Positions 7,441-15,301 are shown, numbered from the stretch's first letter. The stretch is 17,669 nt of DNA from Flavobacteriales bacterium (GCA_020635655.1 JACJZI010000024.1:1-17669); one strand, 5' to 3'. A program made the numbers and translations. Notes: generated by a model not told the origin, from the sequence alone.

Positions 7441-8673
7441 ATGCGATCGACCCTGTTCTCCCTGGCGCTGTTCACCACCCTTCCCCTCCTGGCCACCGAT
7501 CGGGTGGTGGAGGAATTCGGTCAGCCTCCCGCCTACCCCAACATCACCTCCGCCGTGAACGCGGCCGTGGACGGTGACCGGATCATCATCAAGAACCGCG
7601 CGGGCAACATCCCCTGGATCGAGAACATCGAAGTGACGGCCAGCCTGGAGTTCCTGAGCTACGACAACGACGAGTTCTTCTACGTCCAGGGCGATTACAC
7701 CATCACCGGGGCCACCGGCCGCACCGTCACCTTCGTGGGCATGTACAACACGGCGGGGGACATCCTGAGCTTCTCGGGGGGCACCACCCGCGGCACCACC
7801 GTGCGCGTGATCGACAGCTGGTTCGTGAACGGGAACATCGAGATCACCAACGACCCGTTCCAGGTGGACGTGATCGGCTGCACCCTGGAGAACGGCGTGG
7901 TGGACATCAACTTCGGCAACGTGGTCGGCTGCGACATCGATGGTTCGCAGGTGAGCGGTCCGGGGATCGAGGTCACCACCAACTCCACCAGCCTGCCGCT
8001 GGACACCTGCGCCATCATCGGCAACAAGGTGAAGAGCATCGTGGGTTACGAAGGCATCTACTGCAACACCGCCGCCCAGGTGCTGCACATCCGGAACAAC
8101 TACATCCAGCACGGATGGATGGGGATCGAGGTGTACGAGGGCAACACCAGCGCCGTGCAGAACCTGATCTGGAACAACACCGTCACCGCGTACACCGGCC
8201 AGTTCACCACCTACGGCATCAACCTGGCCAACACCAATGCCGGCAGCATCTGGGAGGTCATGAACAACGTGGTGACCCGCACCTGGAGCGGCACCAGCCG
8301 GGGCATCAACAACGACAGCGGCAACCAGGGGCAGATCAACGTCTACTTCAACCACATCTCCAGCAACGTGAGCACGCCGGTGAGCACGGGCTTCACCTTC
8401 GCCGCCAACAACACCATCAACCAGTCCATCACGCTGAACGCCGACGGCACCTTCAACGCCCCTGGCGCCTGCATCGATGGCGGCAACCCGGCCTCGGTGT
8501 TCTACGACCTGGACCTGACCACGGGTGATGCCGGTGCCTATGGCGGCAGCTACACGCTGGACAACTTCAACCCGATGCACACCGGGGCCGCCCGGGTGGT
8601 GCTCACCGGACACCCCTTCAACGTGCGCAGCGGGTCCACCCTGCGTGTGAAGGGCCTGAGCTACGACCGCTGA
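7441..8673 (+). CDS. Secreted right-handed parallel beta-helix protein
   Basis: The 410-residue protein has a signal peptide (about 1-18, ending LLAT). The rest is a long run of short strand-turn units such as 'IGCTLENGVVDINFGNVVGCDIDG', 'LHIRNNYIQHGWMGIEVYEGN' and 'SIWEVMNNVVTRTWSG'. This pattern fits pectate-lyase-like right-handed parallel beta-helices (NosD/beta-helix type). I see no catalytic carbohydrate-active signature, so the role may be binding or structural. There is no C-terminal T9SS domain; it ends 'FNVRSGSTLRVKGLSYDR'. The stop (TGA) overlaps the ATG of the next gene by one base, implying translational coupling and a shared function. Certainty is high for exported beta-helix, low for role. 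Confidence 0.85.
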   Translation: MRSTLFSLALFTTLPLLATDRVVEEFGQPPAYPNITSAVNAAVDGDRIIIKNRAGNIPWIENIEVTASLEFLSYDNDEFFYVQGDYTITGATGRTVTFVGMYNTAGDILSFSGGTTRGTTVRVIDSWFVNGNIEITNDPFQVDVIGCTLENGVVDINFGNVVGCDIDGSQVSGPGIEVTTNSTSLPLDTCAIIGNKVKSIVGYEGIYCNTAAQVLHIRNNYIQHGWMGIEVYEGNTSAVQNLIWNNTVTAYTGQFTTYGINLANTNAGSIWEVMNNVVTRTWSGTSRGINNDSGNQGQINVYFNHISSNVSTPVSTGFTFAANNTINQSITLNADGTFNAPGACIDGGNPASVFYDLDLTTGDAGAYGGSYTLDNFNPMHTGAARVVLTGHPFNVRSGSTLRVKGLSYDR

Positions 8674-9737
8674 TGGGCGCCGCGATGAACAGCCGCTCCC
8701 TCCTCCTCGCCTTCGCCCTGATCGCCGGTGGCCTGGCCACGGCACAGACGGGCATCCAGCAGGGCGAGTACTTCTGGGACACCGATCCCGGCAACGGCAA
8801 TGGCAGTCCGCTCGTGGCCGTGGACGGCACGTTCGGCCAGGCACTGGAGCAGGTGCTCGCGGAGACCGGCACCCTGCCCGCGCCCGGCGCACATGTGCTG
8901 TACCTGCGCGTGCAGGATGACGACGGTGGGTGGGGACCCGCCTTCAGCACCGTGATCGAAGTGCTGCAGGGCAGCCTGCTGCTGCCGGACATCCAGGTAT
9001 CCCAGGGCGAATACTTCTGGGACACCGACCCCGGTGAAGGCAACGGCAGTACGATGCTGGCCTTCGACGGCAACTACGACTCCGCGCTGGAAACGGTCCG
9101 GTTGGAGAGCTCCACCCTGCCCGCACCGGGCACCCACACCCTGGGCCTGCGCGTGCTGGACGTGAACGGCAACTGGGGTCCCGTGTTCCGCGTGGTCACC
9201 GAAGTGCTTCCGGGCAGCATCACCTTCCCGGCCATCCATGTGAGCGCCGCCGAATACTGGGCCGACTCGGACCCCGGCGAAGGCGCTGGCACGCCCATGC
9301 TGGCGGCCGATGGCAACTTCGACAGTGCGGTGGAGGTGTTCCGCGGCGGGGGGATCCCCGTGCCCGTGATCGCCGGCACCCAGGTGCTCTGGATGCGTGC
9401 GCAGGACGATGACGGAGGCTGGGGGCCGCCCTTCGGCGTGGTGGTGAACATCGACACCACCGTCACCGGCACCGTGGCCGTTCCCGAGCTGGCCAGGGAT
9501 CCCGTGAGGATCGGGCCCAACCCGGCACGTGCATCCGAAGGCATCACCATCCTGTTGGAAGAGGCCGCCGACTTCCGCGTGCGCGTGCTGGACGTTCGGG
9601 GCCGTGTACTGGTGGACAAGCAGCTTCCTGCCGCCACCCGCACGCACCTTCCGCTCGACGGCTTCGCCGCCGGCACGTATCCGGTGGGCATCCTGCTGGA
9701 CGACCGGCAGTGGTGGTTCCCCGTGGTGGTCCGCTGA
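8673..9737 (+). CDS. T9SS protein with three 'EYFWDTDPG' repeats
   Basis: The 354-residue protein starts at 8673, overlapping the beta-helix stop; an internal Met at 8685 begins the same signal peptide (ending LATAQ). Residues about 31-99, 112-180 and 193-260 are three tandem repeats with an 81-residue period. Each has 'EYFWDTDPGxGNG' (third copy 'EYWADSDPGEGAG'), a central 'DGNF/Y', 'LPAPGxHxLxLRV' and 'DDDGGWGPxF'. The acidic WDTDPG and DDDGGWGP loops could bind calcium (inferred). Residues about 278-354 are a T9SS sorting domain ('VRIGPNPARASEG', 'FAAGTYPVGI'). It is a likely secreted partner of the upstream beta-helix protein. Its stop is only 5 bases from the stop of the convergent propeller gene, leaving no room for a separate terminator. 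Confidence 0.87.
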   Translation: MGAAMNSRSLLLAFALIAGGLATAQTGIQQGEYFWDTDPGNGNGSPLVAVDGTFGQALEQVLAETGTLPAPGAHVLYLRVQDDDGGWGPAFSTVIEVLQGSLLLPDIQVSQGEYFWDTDPGEGNGSTMLAFDGNYDSALETVRLESSTLPAPGTHTLGLRVLDVNGNWGPVFRVVTEVLPGSITFPAIHVSAAEYWADSDPGEGAGTPMLAADGNFDSAVEVFRGGGIPVPVIAGTQVLWMRAQDDDGGWGPPFGVVVNIDTTVTGTVAVPELARDPVRIGPNPARASEGITILLEEAADFRVRVLDVRGRVLVDKQLPAATRTHLPLDGFAAGTYPVGILLDDRQWWFPVVVR

Positions 9738-9742
9738 CCCGC

Positions 9743-11785
9743 TCACTTCGCCCGCACGACGCGGGCCACCTGTACCTGGCCGTCCGCCAGTGCGATGCGC
9801 AGGTGGTACAGTCCCGGTGCCAGGTCCTGCAGGTCCACCCGCCGGCCTGCATGGGCCAGCTCCGTGCGCTGTCCGGCCGGCGACCAGGCCTCCACGGCCA
9901 TGATGGGAACGGCCGTTCGCAGGTACACGACATCCTGCGCGGGGTTCGGGAACACCACAGGCTCATCGGCGCTCATCCCGGACACGTCCGTCACCACCAC
10001 GGTATGGCAGCCACTGAGCACGGTGCAGCCTGAGGTGGCGACCTCCACGGCATAGGTGCCGTTCGCCGAAGGCATGAAGCTCTGCTGGTCCTCACCGATG
10101 ATCGGGGCGTTCCCGTTGTCACAATCGACCCACTGGTACGTGGCACCGGCCGCGGCCGCGGTCAATGTACCAGCGTTCACGACCACGTTCGTGTCCACCA
10201 CCACGGCCTGCAGGTCGGTCACCAGCACGCTGTCACAGCTGCCCACCAGGAAGGTGGTGGTGTAGGTGCCCGGCGCGGTGACCAAGGATCCGTCCGGCAA
10301 CGCGTAGGACCCACCGGGACATAGCTCTGCGTTGATCACCTGGCCCGCGCACGGGGCGTACTTGGCCACGAACACATCACGGCCGCCCACATGCTCCAGT
10401 TCCGCCAGACCCGTGTCCGGGTCCATGTCGATGGTGCCGTAGAACACACCGGTCACGTACACGTTGGCCGAGTCGTCCACCGCGATGCCCCAGCCGCCGT
10501 CGTAGGCCGTGTCGCCTGCGTCGAAGGACCAGACGTGGTCCCCGGTGGGCGTGTACTTGGCGGTGTAGAAGTCCCAGCCGACCAGGATCGCCGTGCCAGG
10601 ACCGGGATCGAAGTCCGCCGTGCCGTAGAAGTAGCCCGTCACGTACACATGGCCGCTGGGATCCACCGCGACGGCGTTCGCCTGTCCCTCCCCGCCGTCC
10701 GCGAAGCCATAGCTCCACAGGTGCGCACCCGCCGGAGTGTACTTGGCGATGTACCCGTTGTTCTCCACGCCCATGTCCAGCATGGCCGTTCCCGGACCGG
10801 GATCCATGTCGGGCGCGCCGCTGTAGTAGCCAACCACGTACACATCCCCGTTGCCGTCCAGCGCGAGGTCCATGCCGCATTCGGAGGCCACATCGCTGTT
10901 GGTGCCGGGACCACCGAAGCGGAACGACCACAGGTGGTCACCCTGCGCATCGTACTTCGCCAGGAAGCTGTCCCACGTGCCGCTGGCCACCAGCTGGGCC
11001 GTACCGGGCCCGCCGTCCATGTCCACCGTATCGGCGATCATGCCGGTCACGTAGATGGATCCCGATGCATCGGCCACCACGTCCATGCCGCGATCGAACT
11101 CGGGACCGCCCATGCCCCGGGCCCATTGGAAGTTCCCGTTGCCGTCGTACTTCGCCAGGAAGATGTCCTGGTTCCCGGCCGAGGTCAGCATCGCCGTACC
11201 CGCTCCGGGATCGAAGTCCTGCGTACCACCGAACTCACCCGTCACCAGCACGTTGCCATCGGCGTCCAACCCGATGCCGGGGTAGCGCTCCACATTGCCC
11301 CCGAAGGCGATGTTGAAGGCCCACTGATAGTTCCCGTCCGTGTCGTACTTGGCCACGAACACGTCGCGGGTTCCTTGTGCCGTGAGCATGGCAGTGCCGG
11401 GACCCGGGTCGAAGTCCACGTCCACCCGGAAATAGCCGGTCAGGTAGATGTTGCCCTGGTCGTCCACCACCATGTCGCTGCCCAGGTCGTGCCCCCAGAA
11501 GCCCAGGTTGAAGGACCAGAGGTGCGCGCCGGTGTTGTCGTACTTGGCCAGGTACACATCGCCGTTCCCTTCCTCGGTGATGGATGCATCCACCAGCGTG
11601 TCCGGGTCGAAGTCCACCGTGTTGTCGAAGGCACCGCAGACATACACGTTCCCCGCCGGGTCCAGCTCGATCCCGTAGGCGCGTTCGTACTGGTCGCTTC
11701 CGAAGGAGAAGGACCATTCATGATGCTGGGCGAAAAGACCGCTGGCGAGCGCAAGTCCCGCTGGAAGAAGGATGGACCGGTTCAT
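9743..11785 (-). CDS. Seven-repeat beta-propeller protein with T9SS sorting domain
   Basis: The 680-residue protein starts at 11785, giving signal peptide MNRSILLPAGLALASGLFAQ. The alternative Met at 11809 would add 8 residues and place the likely promoter box inside the gene. After the signal come seven repeats of about 60-70 residues. Each contains 'HLWSF' or a variant, 'GNVYVTGxF', 'DFDPGPGTAML' or a variant, and 'VFVAKYD'. This matches SBBP-type beta-propeller repeats, and seven copies could close one propeller; the acidic DxDPGPGT loops may bind calcium. Then come a 'CPGGSYALPDGSLVTAPGTY' module, an Ig-like segment ('YQWVDCDNGNAPIIG') and a T9SS sorting domain ('VVFPNPAQDVVYL', 'LAPGLYHLRI'). 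The Ig-like segment is related to that of the divergent 370-residue neighbour. The product is a surface or released protein of unknown ligand. Confidence 0.88.
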   Translation of the reverse strand: MNRSILLPAGLALASGLFAQHHEWSFSFGSDQYERAYGIELDPAGNVYVCGAFDNTVDFDPDTLVDASITEEGNGDVYLAKYDNTGAHLWSFNLGFWGHDLGSDMVVDDQGNIYLTGYFRVDVDFDPGPGTAMLTAQGTRDVFVAKYDTDGNYQWAFNIAFGGNVERYPGIGLDADGNVLVTGEFGGTQDFDPGAGTAMLTSAGNQDIFLAKYDGNGNFQWARGMGGPEFDRGMDVVADASGSIYVTGMIADTVDMDGGPGTAQLVASGTWDSFLAKYDAQGDHLWSFRFGGPGTNSDVASECGMDLALDGNGDVYVVGYYSGAPDMDPGPGTAMLDMGVENNGYIAKYTPAGAHLWSYGFADGGEGQANAVAVDPSGHVYVTGYFYGTADFDPGPGTAILVGWDFYTAKYTPTGDHVWSFDAGDTAYDGGWGIAVDDSANVYVTGVFYGTIDMDPDTGLAELEHVGGRDVFVAKYAPCAGQVINAELCPGGSYALPDGSLVTAPGTYTTTFLVGSCDSVLVTDLQAVVVDTNVVVNAGTLTAAAAGATYQWVDCDNGNAPIIGEDQQSFMPSANGTYAVEVATSGCTVLSGCHTVVVTDVSGMSADEPVVFPNPAQDVVYLRTAVPIMAVEAWSPAGQRTELAHAGRRVDLQDLAPGLYHLRIALADGQVQVARVVRAK

Positions 11786-11792
11786 GGATGGG

Positions 11793-11800
11793 CAAAGATG
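11793..11800 (-). promoter_or_regulatory. Probable -7 box for the propeller gene (CATCTTTG)
   Basis: Read on the minus strand, CATCTTTG matches TAnnTTTG except for C in place of the first T. It ends 7 bases before the ATG at 11785. This supports 11785 over 11809 as the start and would give a very short 5' leader. Confidence 0.45.
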
Positions 11801-11957
11801 GGCCTTCACGATCAGCGGCTGCTGAGAGGAACTGCACGGTCCGTCGTGCTTCCCACCCGTGCGTCCCTGGGCATCAGGAAGCAGTGATCCGCTCGAAGCG
11901 CGAGAGAGGCCGTTCGCGCAGGGAACCAGCTCTCCCGATGCATTCGCACAGGGATCC

Positions 11958-11965
11958 TACCTTGT
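11958..11965 (+). promoter_or_regulatory. Possible -7 box (TACCTTGT)
   Basis: TACCTTGT ends 5 bases before the start codon at 11971. It resembles TAnnTTTG with two mismatches at the end and sits at the distance seen for other genes here. It lies in the 185-base divergent intergenic region, where I see no other distinct element. Confidence 0.3.
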
Positions 11966-11970
11966 GCTTC

Positions 11971-13083
11971 ATGAGCAAGTCGCCACGGTATTCCCATCAC
12001 CTCATCCTCTCCTTCCTCATCGCGCTGTTGCCGGCCTTCGCGCAAGGCCAATGCATCATGGGCAACCTGAACGCCCCCCAGACCGACCCCACGAACGTGG
12101 ACATCGGCCAGTCGTTCACGCCCACCTGCAATGGAGTGATCGAGTACGTGGAGATCTTCACCACCAATGGCGGCACCAACGCGGCCGGCACCTTGCGGAT
12201 CTTCAACAACAGCACGGTGCTGGGCACACCCATCCACACGCAGGCCTACCCGGCCATCACGGTGAACCCGGGTGAGGCCATCCGGGTGTACTTGTCGACC
12301 CCGATCCCGGTCACCGCGTTCGCGATGAAGACCTTCGAGATGGAGCTCACCGTGGAGATCCCCTTCTCCGGTGGCAACCCCTATTCCGGCGGCCGCCTAT
12401 TCTACAACGGCACCAACAGCTCGGTGCATGCCAACTCGGACATCAAGTTCAACGTGTCCGTGCTCTCCAATTGCGACGACAGTTACTCCTCCATCACCGC
12501 TGACGCCTGCCAGACCTACACCTCGCCCAGCGGGCTGCTCTGGGACAGCACCGCAGTGTACACGGACACCATCCCCAACCTGGCCGGCTGCGATTCCATC
12601 ATCACCGTGGACCTGAACGTGACCACGCTGGACACCACCGTGACCCTCAACGGCCTGGAGCTCACCGCCAACGAGGCGGATGCCACCGGCTATCAGTGGC
12701 TGGACTGTGACAATGGGAACGCGCCCATACCCGGCGCCGATCAACAGAGCTACCTGGCCACCGCCAGCGGCAATTACGCCGTGGAGCTGACGCTGGGCAA
12801 CTGCACGGTCGTATCCGATTGCTTTTTCGTGGGAAGCACGAGCATCCCGGATCGCGATGCGGAACGGATCTCGGTCTGGCCCAACCCTTCCAACGGGGTG
12901 GTGCAGATCGCAGGCATCGGCGAGCAGGACCGGCTCCTGGTGAAGGATGCCCTGGGACGGGAGGTTCCGACCCAACGTACCGGAGCCCGGCTGGTGTTGC
13001 CGGACGCCACGCCCGGCCTCCATTTCCTGCAGGTCCTGAGGCCCGATGGCCGATCGGTGAGCCGTCGGTTCCTGGTGCGGTAA
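11971..13083 (+). CDS. Secreted protein with Ig-like domain and T9SS sorting domain
   Basis: The 370-residue protein starts at 11971, where Met opens a signal peptide (about 1-27, ending FAQGQ); the frame is open further upstream but that part has no leader. Residues 28-165 look like a beta-sandwich with no recognised family. Residues 178-217 carry 'DACQTYTSPSGLLWDS' and 'GCDSIITVDLNV', a repeat common in Flavobacteriales exported proteins. Residues 241-284 are an Ig-like module ('YQWLDCDNGNAPIPG'). The last 71 residues are a T9SS sorting domain ('ISVWPNPSNGVV', 'ATPGLHFLQVLRPDGRSV'). The final 146 coding bases are repeated almost exactly at 16456-16601. The product is expected on the surface or released; its ligand is unknown. 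Confidence 0.86.
   Translation: MSKSPRYSHHLILSFLIALLPAFAQGQCIMGNLNAPQTDPTNVDIGQSFTPTCNGVIEYVEIFTTNGGTNAAGTLRIFNNSTVLGTPIHTQAYPAITVNPGEAIRVYLSTPIPVTAFAMKTFEMELTVEIPFSGGNPYSGGRLFYNGTNSSVHANSDIKFNVSVLSNCDDSYSSITADACQTYTSPSGLLWDSTAVYTDTIPNLAGCDSIITVDLNVTTLDTTVTLNGLELTANEADATGYQWLDCDNGNAPIPGADQQSYLATASGNYAVELTLGNCTVVSDCFFVGSTSIPDRDAERISVWPNPSNGVVQIAGIGEQDRLLVKDALGREVPTQRTGARLVLPDATPGLHFLQVLRPDGRSVSRRFLVR
12935..13080 (+). repeat. Direct repeat, copy 1 (end of a T9SS sorting domain)
   Basis: These 146 bases are the last coding bases of the 370-residue T9SS gene, from residue 322 to the last codon. They recur at 16456-16601 in the same orientation with 8 mismatches, and 12962-13063 (102 bases) is identical to 16483-16584. 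The two copies are 3,521 bases apart and bracket the two-component system and the coiled-coil gene. The identity covers synonymous positions, so shared ancestry must be recent or maintained by gene conversion. Confidence 0.95.
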
Positions 13084-13109
13084 GCGGCTCCGTCGGTCGT
13101 GACGCGGGC

Positions 13110-13123
13110 CCCATTGGAATGGG
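13110..13123. repeat. Inverted repeat CCCATT-GG-AATGGG
   Basis: This is a perfect 6-bp inverted repeat with a 2-base centre, 45-58 bases before the -7 box of the response-regulator gene. It sits directly upstream of a second, larger inverted repeat. It could be an operator half of an autoregulatory site or a transcript hairpin after the T9SS gene; no T-run follows. Confidence 0.5.
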
Positions 13124-13124
13124 T

Positions 13125-13153
13125 CATCTCCATCCACCCCGTGGACGGAGATG
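13125..13153. promoter_or_regulatory. Imperfect palindrome, candidate operator of the two-component system
   Basis: CATCTCC-A-TCCA and TGGA-C-GGAGATG form a 12-position stem with one mismatch and a 5-base loop (ccccg). It ends 15 bases before the TAGCTTTG box at 13168. Position and symmetry suit an operator for autoregulation by the OmpR-type regulator encoded immediately downstream. It could instead be a terminator hairpin for the gene ending at 13083, but no T-tract follows. Confidence 0.45.
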
Positions 13154-13167
13154 CACGGACCCGCACC

Positions 13168-13175
13168 TAGCTTTG
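13168..13175 (+). promoter_or_regulatory. -7 box TAGCTTTG of the two-component operon
   Basis: TAGCTTTG is an exact match to the Bacteroidota -7 consensus TAnnTTTG and ends 5 bases before the ATG at 13181. Transcription would start at or within a few bases of the start codon, giving a leaderless or nearly leaderless mRNA. No clear TTG lies at the -33 position, which is instead occupied by the right arm of the palindrome, suggesting that an activator is needed. Confidence 0.6.
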
Positions 13176-13180
13176 TCCCC

Positions 13181-13861
13181 ATGCGCATACTCGTGGTGGA
13201 GGATGAGCCCAAGGTGGCTGCCTTCCTGGTCCAAGGGCTCGAAGAGAGCGGCTACGAGGTCATCAGCGCATACGACGGCGTGATGGGCCGCAAGCTGGCC
13301 CTGAAGGAAGCCGTGGACCTGGTGATCCTGGACGTGGTGATGCCGTTGATGAACGGCGTGGAGGTCTGTCGCGCGATCCGGGCAGGTGGCGGTAGCATGC
13401 CCATCCTGATGCTCACCGCGCTCGGAACCACCGAGGACAAGGTGGAGGGCCTCGACGCCGGTGCAGATGACTACCTGGTGAAGCCCTTCGAATTCCAGGA
13501 ACTGCTGGCCCGCGTGCGTTCCCTGACGCGCCGCGGGACCCAGGTGCATGCCGAGGCTGACAAGCTGGAATACCACGGACTGACCCTGGACCTGGCCAAA
13601 ATGGAGGCCGGCCGCGAAGGCAAACGGATCCCCCTTACCGCGAAGGAGTTCGGCCTGCTGGAATACCTGATGCGCAACGCCGACCGCGTGCTCTCCCGCG
13701 CCCAGATCTGCGAGCACGTCTGGGACATCCACTTCGACACGGGCACCAACGTCGTGGACGCCTACATCAAGCTGCTGCGAAAGAAGGTGGACCATGGCTT
13801 CGAACCGAAGCTCATCCATACGCGGGTGGGCCTGGGCTACATCCTCACCGCGTTGTCATGA
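13181..13861 (+). CDS. OmpR/PhoB-family response regulator
   Basis: The 226-residue protein starts at 13181, where the receiver domain begins 'MRILVVEDEP'; the frame from 13151 adds ten residues before it. The receiver (1-115) has the acidic pair E7/D8, the phosphoacceptor Asp51 in 'LVILDVVMP', Thr79 and Lys101 in 'YLVKPF'. A winged-helix DNA-binding domain follows (about 125-225), with 'LTAKEFGLLEYLMRNADRV', 'VLSRAQICEHVW' and 'KLIHTRVGLGYIL'. All key residues are present, so it should work as a phosphorylation-dependent transcription factor. It overlaps the sensor kinase by 4 bases (ATGA), so the pair is co-translated. Domain architecture is like CusR/CopR-type regulators, but the target genes are not certain. 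A palindrome just upstream may be its own operator. Confidence 0.97.
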   Translation: MRILVVEDEPKVAAFLVQGLEESGYEVISAYDGVMGRKLALKEAVDLVILDVVMPLMNGVEVCRAIRAGGGSMPILMLTALGTTEDKVEGLDAGADDYLVKPFEFQELLARVRSLTRRGTQVHAEADKLEYHGLTLDLAKMEAGREGKRIPLTAKEFGLLEYLMRNADRVLSRAQICEHVWDIHFDTGTNVVDAYIKLLRKKVDHGFEPKLIHTRVGLGYILTALS

Positions 13862-15225
13862 CCATCCGCACGCGGCTGGCCTTGCAGTTCCTACTGCTGG
13901 CCTCCATCATCCTGGGCAGTGCGTTCCTGGTGGTGTACGCCTTCTCGGCCGATTATCGCCAGGAGGAGTTCATGGCCCGACTGAAGGACCGAGGCACCAA
14001 CACCGCCAAGCTCCTGATCCAGGTGGACGAGGTGGATGAACTGCTGTTGGCCAAGATCGAGGCGGACAACCCCGTGCGCCTGCCTGAGGAGGACATCGCC
14101 ATCTACGACCACCATGACCACTTGATCTTCAGGCTGGGGGTGCCGAGTGGACCGCCCTGTGATAGTGCCTTTCTGGACCGTGTGCGATTGGAGGAGGAAC
14201 TGCGCGATGGGACCGGCGTAAGGGAACAGGTCGCCTTCCTCTTCAGCGACCAATATGACCGGTTCGTCGTCGTAGCCTCCGGACATGATGTGTACGGCCG
14301 GCGGAAGGTCCGGAACCTGGGGAACGTGCTCATCGCCACCTTCCTCATCGGCCTGGTGCTCATCTTCCTGGTCGGACGTTTTTATGCCCAACGGGCCATG
14401 TCCCCCGTGCAGCGGTTGATCGACGAGATCCGTGCGATCAGTGCCGCCAACCTCTCCCAACGGGCACAGACCGGGAACGATCGGGACGAGCTGGCCCAAT
14501 TGGCCCTCACCTTCAACGATCTACTGGACAGGCTGCAAACGGCCTTCCTTTCGCAGAAGCACTTCATCGCCAACGCCTCCCATGAGCTGCGCACCCCGCT
14601 AACCGCGATCTCCGGGCAACTGGACGTGCTCCTGCTGAAGACCCGTGAACCCGAGGAATACGCCAAGGCGGTGCGCTCCATCCGCGATGACATGTACACG
14701 CTGAACCGGCTGGCCGACCGCCTGCTGCTCATGGCGCAGGTGGAGCATCGCGGACCCGCTTCCACCTTTGGTCCCGTTCGTATGGACGAGGTGCTCTGGC
14801 AGGCGCGATCGGAGGTGTTGCGTGCCGACCCTGCCAACCAGGTGGAAGTGGCCATGGACAGCGTGGAGGATGAGCAGGACCTGCTGGTGCTTGGCAATGA
14901 GAACCTTCTGCGTTCCTTGGTGGCCAACCTGATCGAGAATGCCTGCAAGTATTCCCCGGACCATGTGGCAAGGGTCAGGCTCGAGGCGGGTGGCGAGCAG
15001 GTGCGCATCCGTGTGGAGGACCGTGGAATCGGGATCCCGGCGGAGGATCAGGAACGGATCTTCGAACCCTTCGTGCGGCTGAACAATACCGGTGGTGCCA
15101 AGGGCCATGGCATAGGCCTTTCGCTGGCGCGCCACATCGCCGACCTGCACCGGGGCATCATCCTGGTTCGTTCCACGGTGGGTCAGGGGTCCTCCTTCAC
15201 CGTGGAGCTGCCCAAGGCGGCCTGA
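13858..15225 (+). CDS. Sensor histidine kinase (HAMP, HisKA, HATPase)
   Basis: The 455-residue inner-membrane kinase has a first transmembrane helix (about 7-28), a periplasmic sensor of about 120 residues, a second helix (about 154-173), a HAMP linker ('AMSPVQRLIDEIRAI', about 175-228), HisKA with phosphoacceptor His242 in 'NASHELRTPLTAI', and an HATPase domain. The latter shows N-box Asn361 ('LIENACKYS'), G1 Asp388 ('EDRGIGIP'), 'IFEPFVRL' and G2 'GHGIGLSLARH'. It should autophosphorylate and pass phosphate to the upstream regulator. The sensor includes a His/Asp-rich turn 'YDHHDH' (83-88) and one Cys (101). Architecture resembles CusS-like metal sensors, but no metal efflux gene lies nearby, so the signal is unassigned. 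Confidence 0.96.
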   Translation: MTIRTRLALQFLLLASIILGSAFLVVYAFSADYRQEEFMARLKDRGTNTAKLLIQVDEVDELLLAKIEADNPVRLPEEDIAIYDHHDHLIFRLGVPSGPPCDSAFLDRVRLEEELRDGTGVREQVAFLFSDQYDRFVVVASGHDVYGRRKVRNLGNVLIATFLIGLVLIFLVGRFYAQRAMSPVQRLIDEIRAISAANLSQRAQTGNDRDELAQLALTFNDLLDRLQTAFLSQKHFIANASHELRTPLTAISGQLDVLLLKTREPEEYAKAVRSIRDDMYTLNRLADRLLLMAQVEHRGPASTFGPVRMDEVLWQARSEVLRADPANQVEVAMDSVEDEQDLLVLGNENLLRSLVANLIENACKYSPDHVARVRLEAGGEQVRIRVEDRGIGIPAEDQERIFEPFVRLNNTGGAKGHGIGLSLARHIADLHRGIILVRSTVGQGSSFTVELPKAA

Positions 15226-15279
15226 ACGGATCTCATCGTTTTTTCATCCGGCTTTCCGGCGGCGTTCATGTGGTGGTCG

Positions 15280-15287
15280 GTGCTTTG
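15280..15287 (+). promoter_or_regulatory. Weak -7-like box (GTGCTTTG)
   Basis: GTGCTTTG shares the CTTTG core of the TAGCTTTG and CATCTTTG boxes here and ends 14 bases before the start at 15302, in the 76-base gap after the kinase gene. TA is absent, so this is a weak candidate promoter for the coiled-coil gene. Confidence 0.2.
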
Positions 15288-15301
15288 TATCGCATCAACA
15301 C

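Noticed and set aside
7255..8892. Antisense frame of 545 codons across three sense genes
   Set aside because: It spans the boundaries of three well-supported genes on the other strand and contains no recognisable motif.
10391..11887. Plus-strand frame of 498 codons opposite the propeller gene
   Set aside because: Its apparent repeats ('VHVDGAVEHTGHVHV' type) are the reverse of the propeller repeats on the minus strand.
13125..13153. Palindrome as a standard intrinsic terminator
   Set aside because: No T-tract follows on either strand, and its place beside the -7 box suits an operator better, though a termination role is not excluded.
13181..15225. Call as the T9SS regulators PorX/PorY
   Set aside because: The regulator has an OmpR-type winged helix, not the PorX effector domain, and the kinase has CusS-like HAMP/HisKA architecture.
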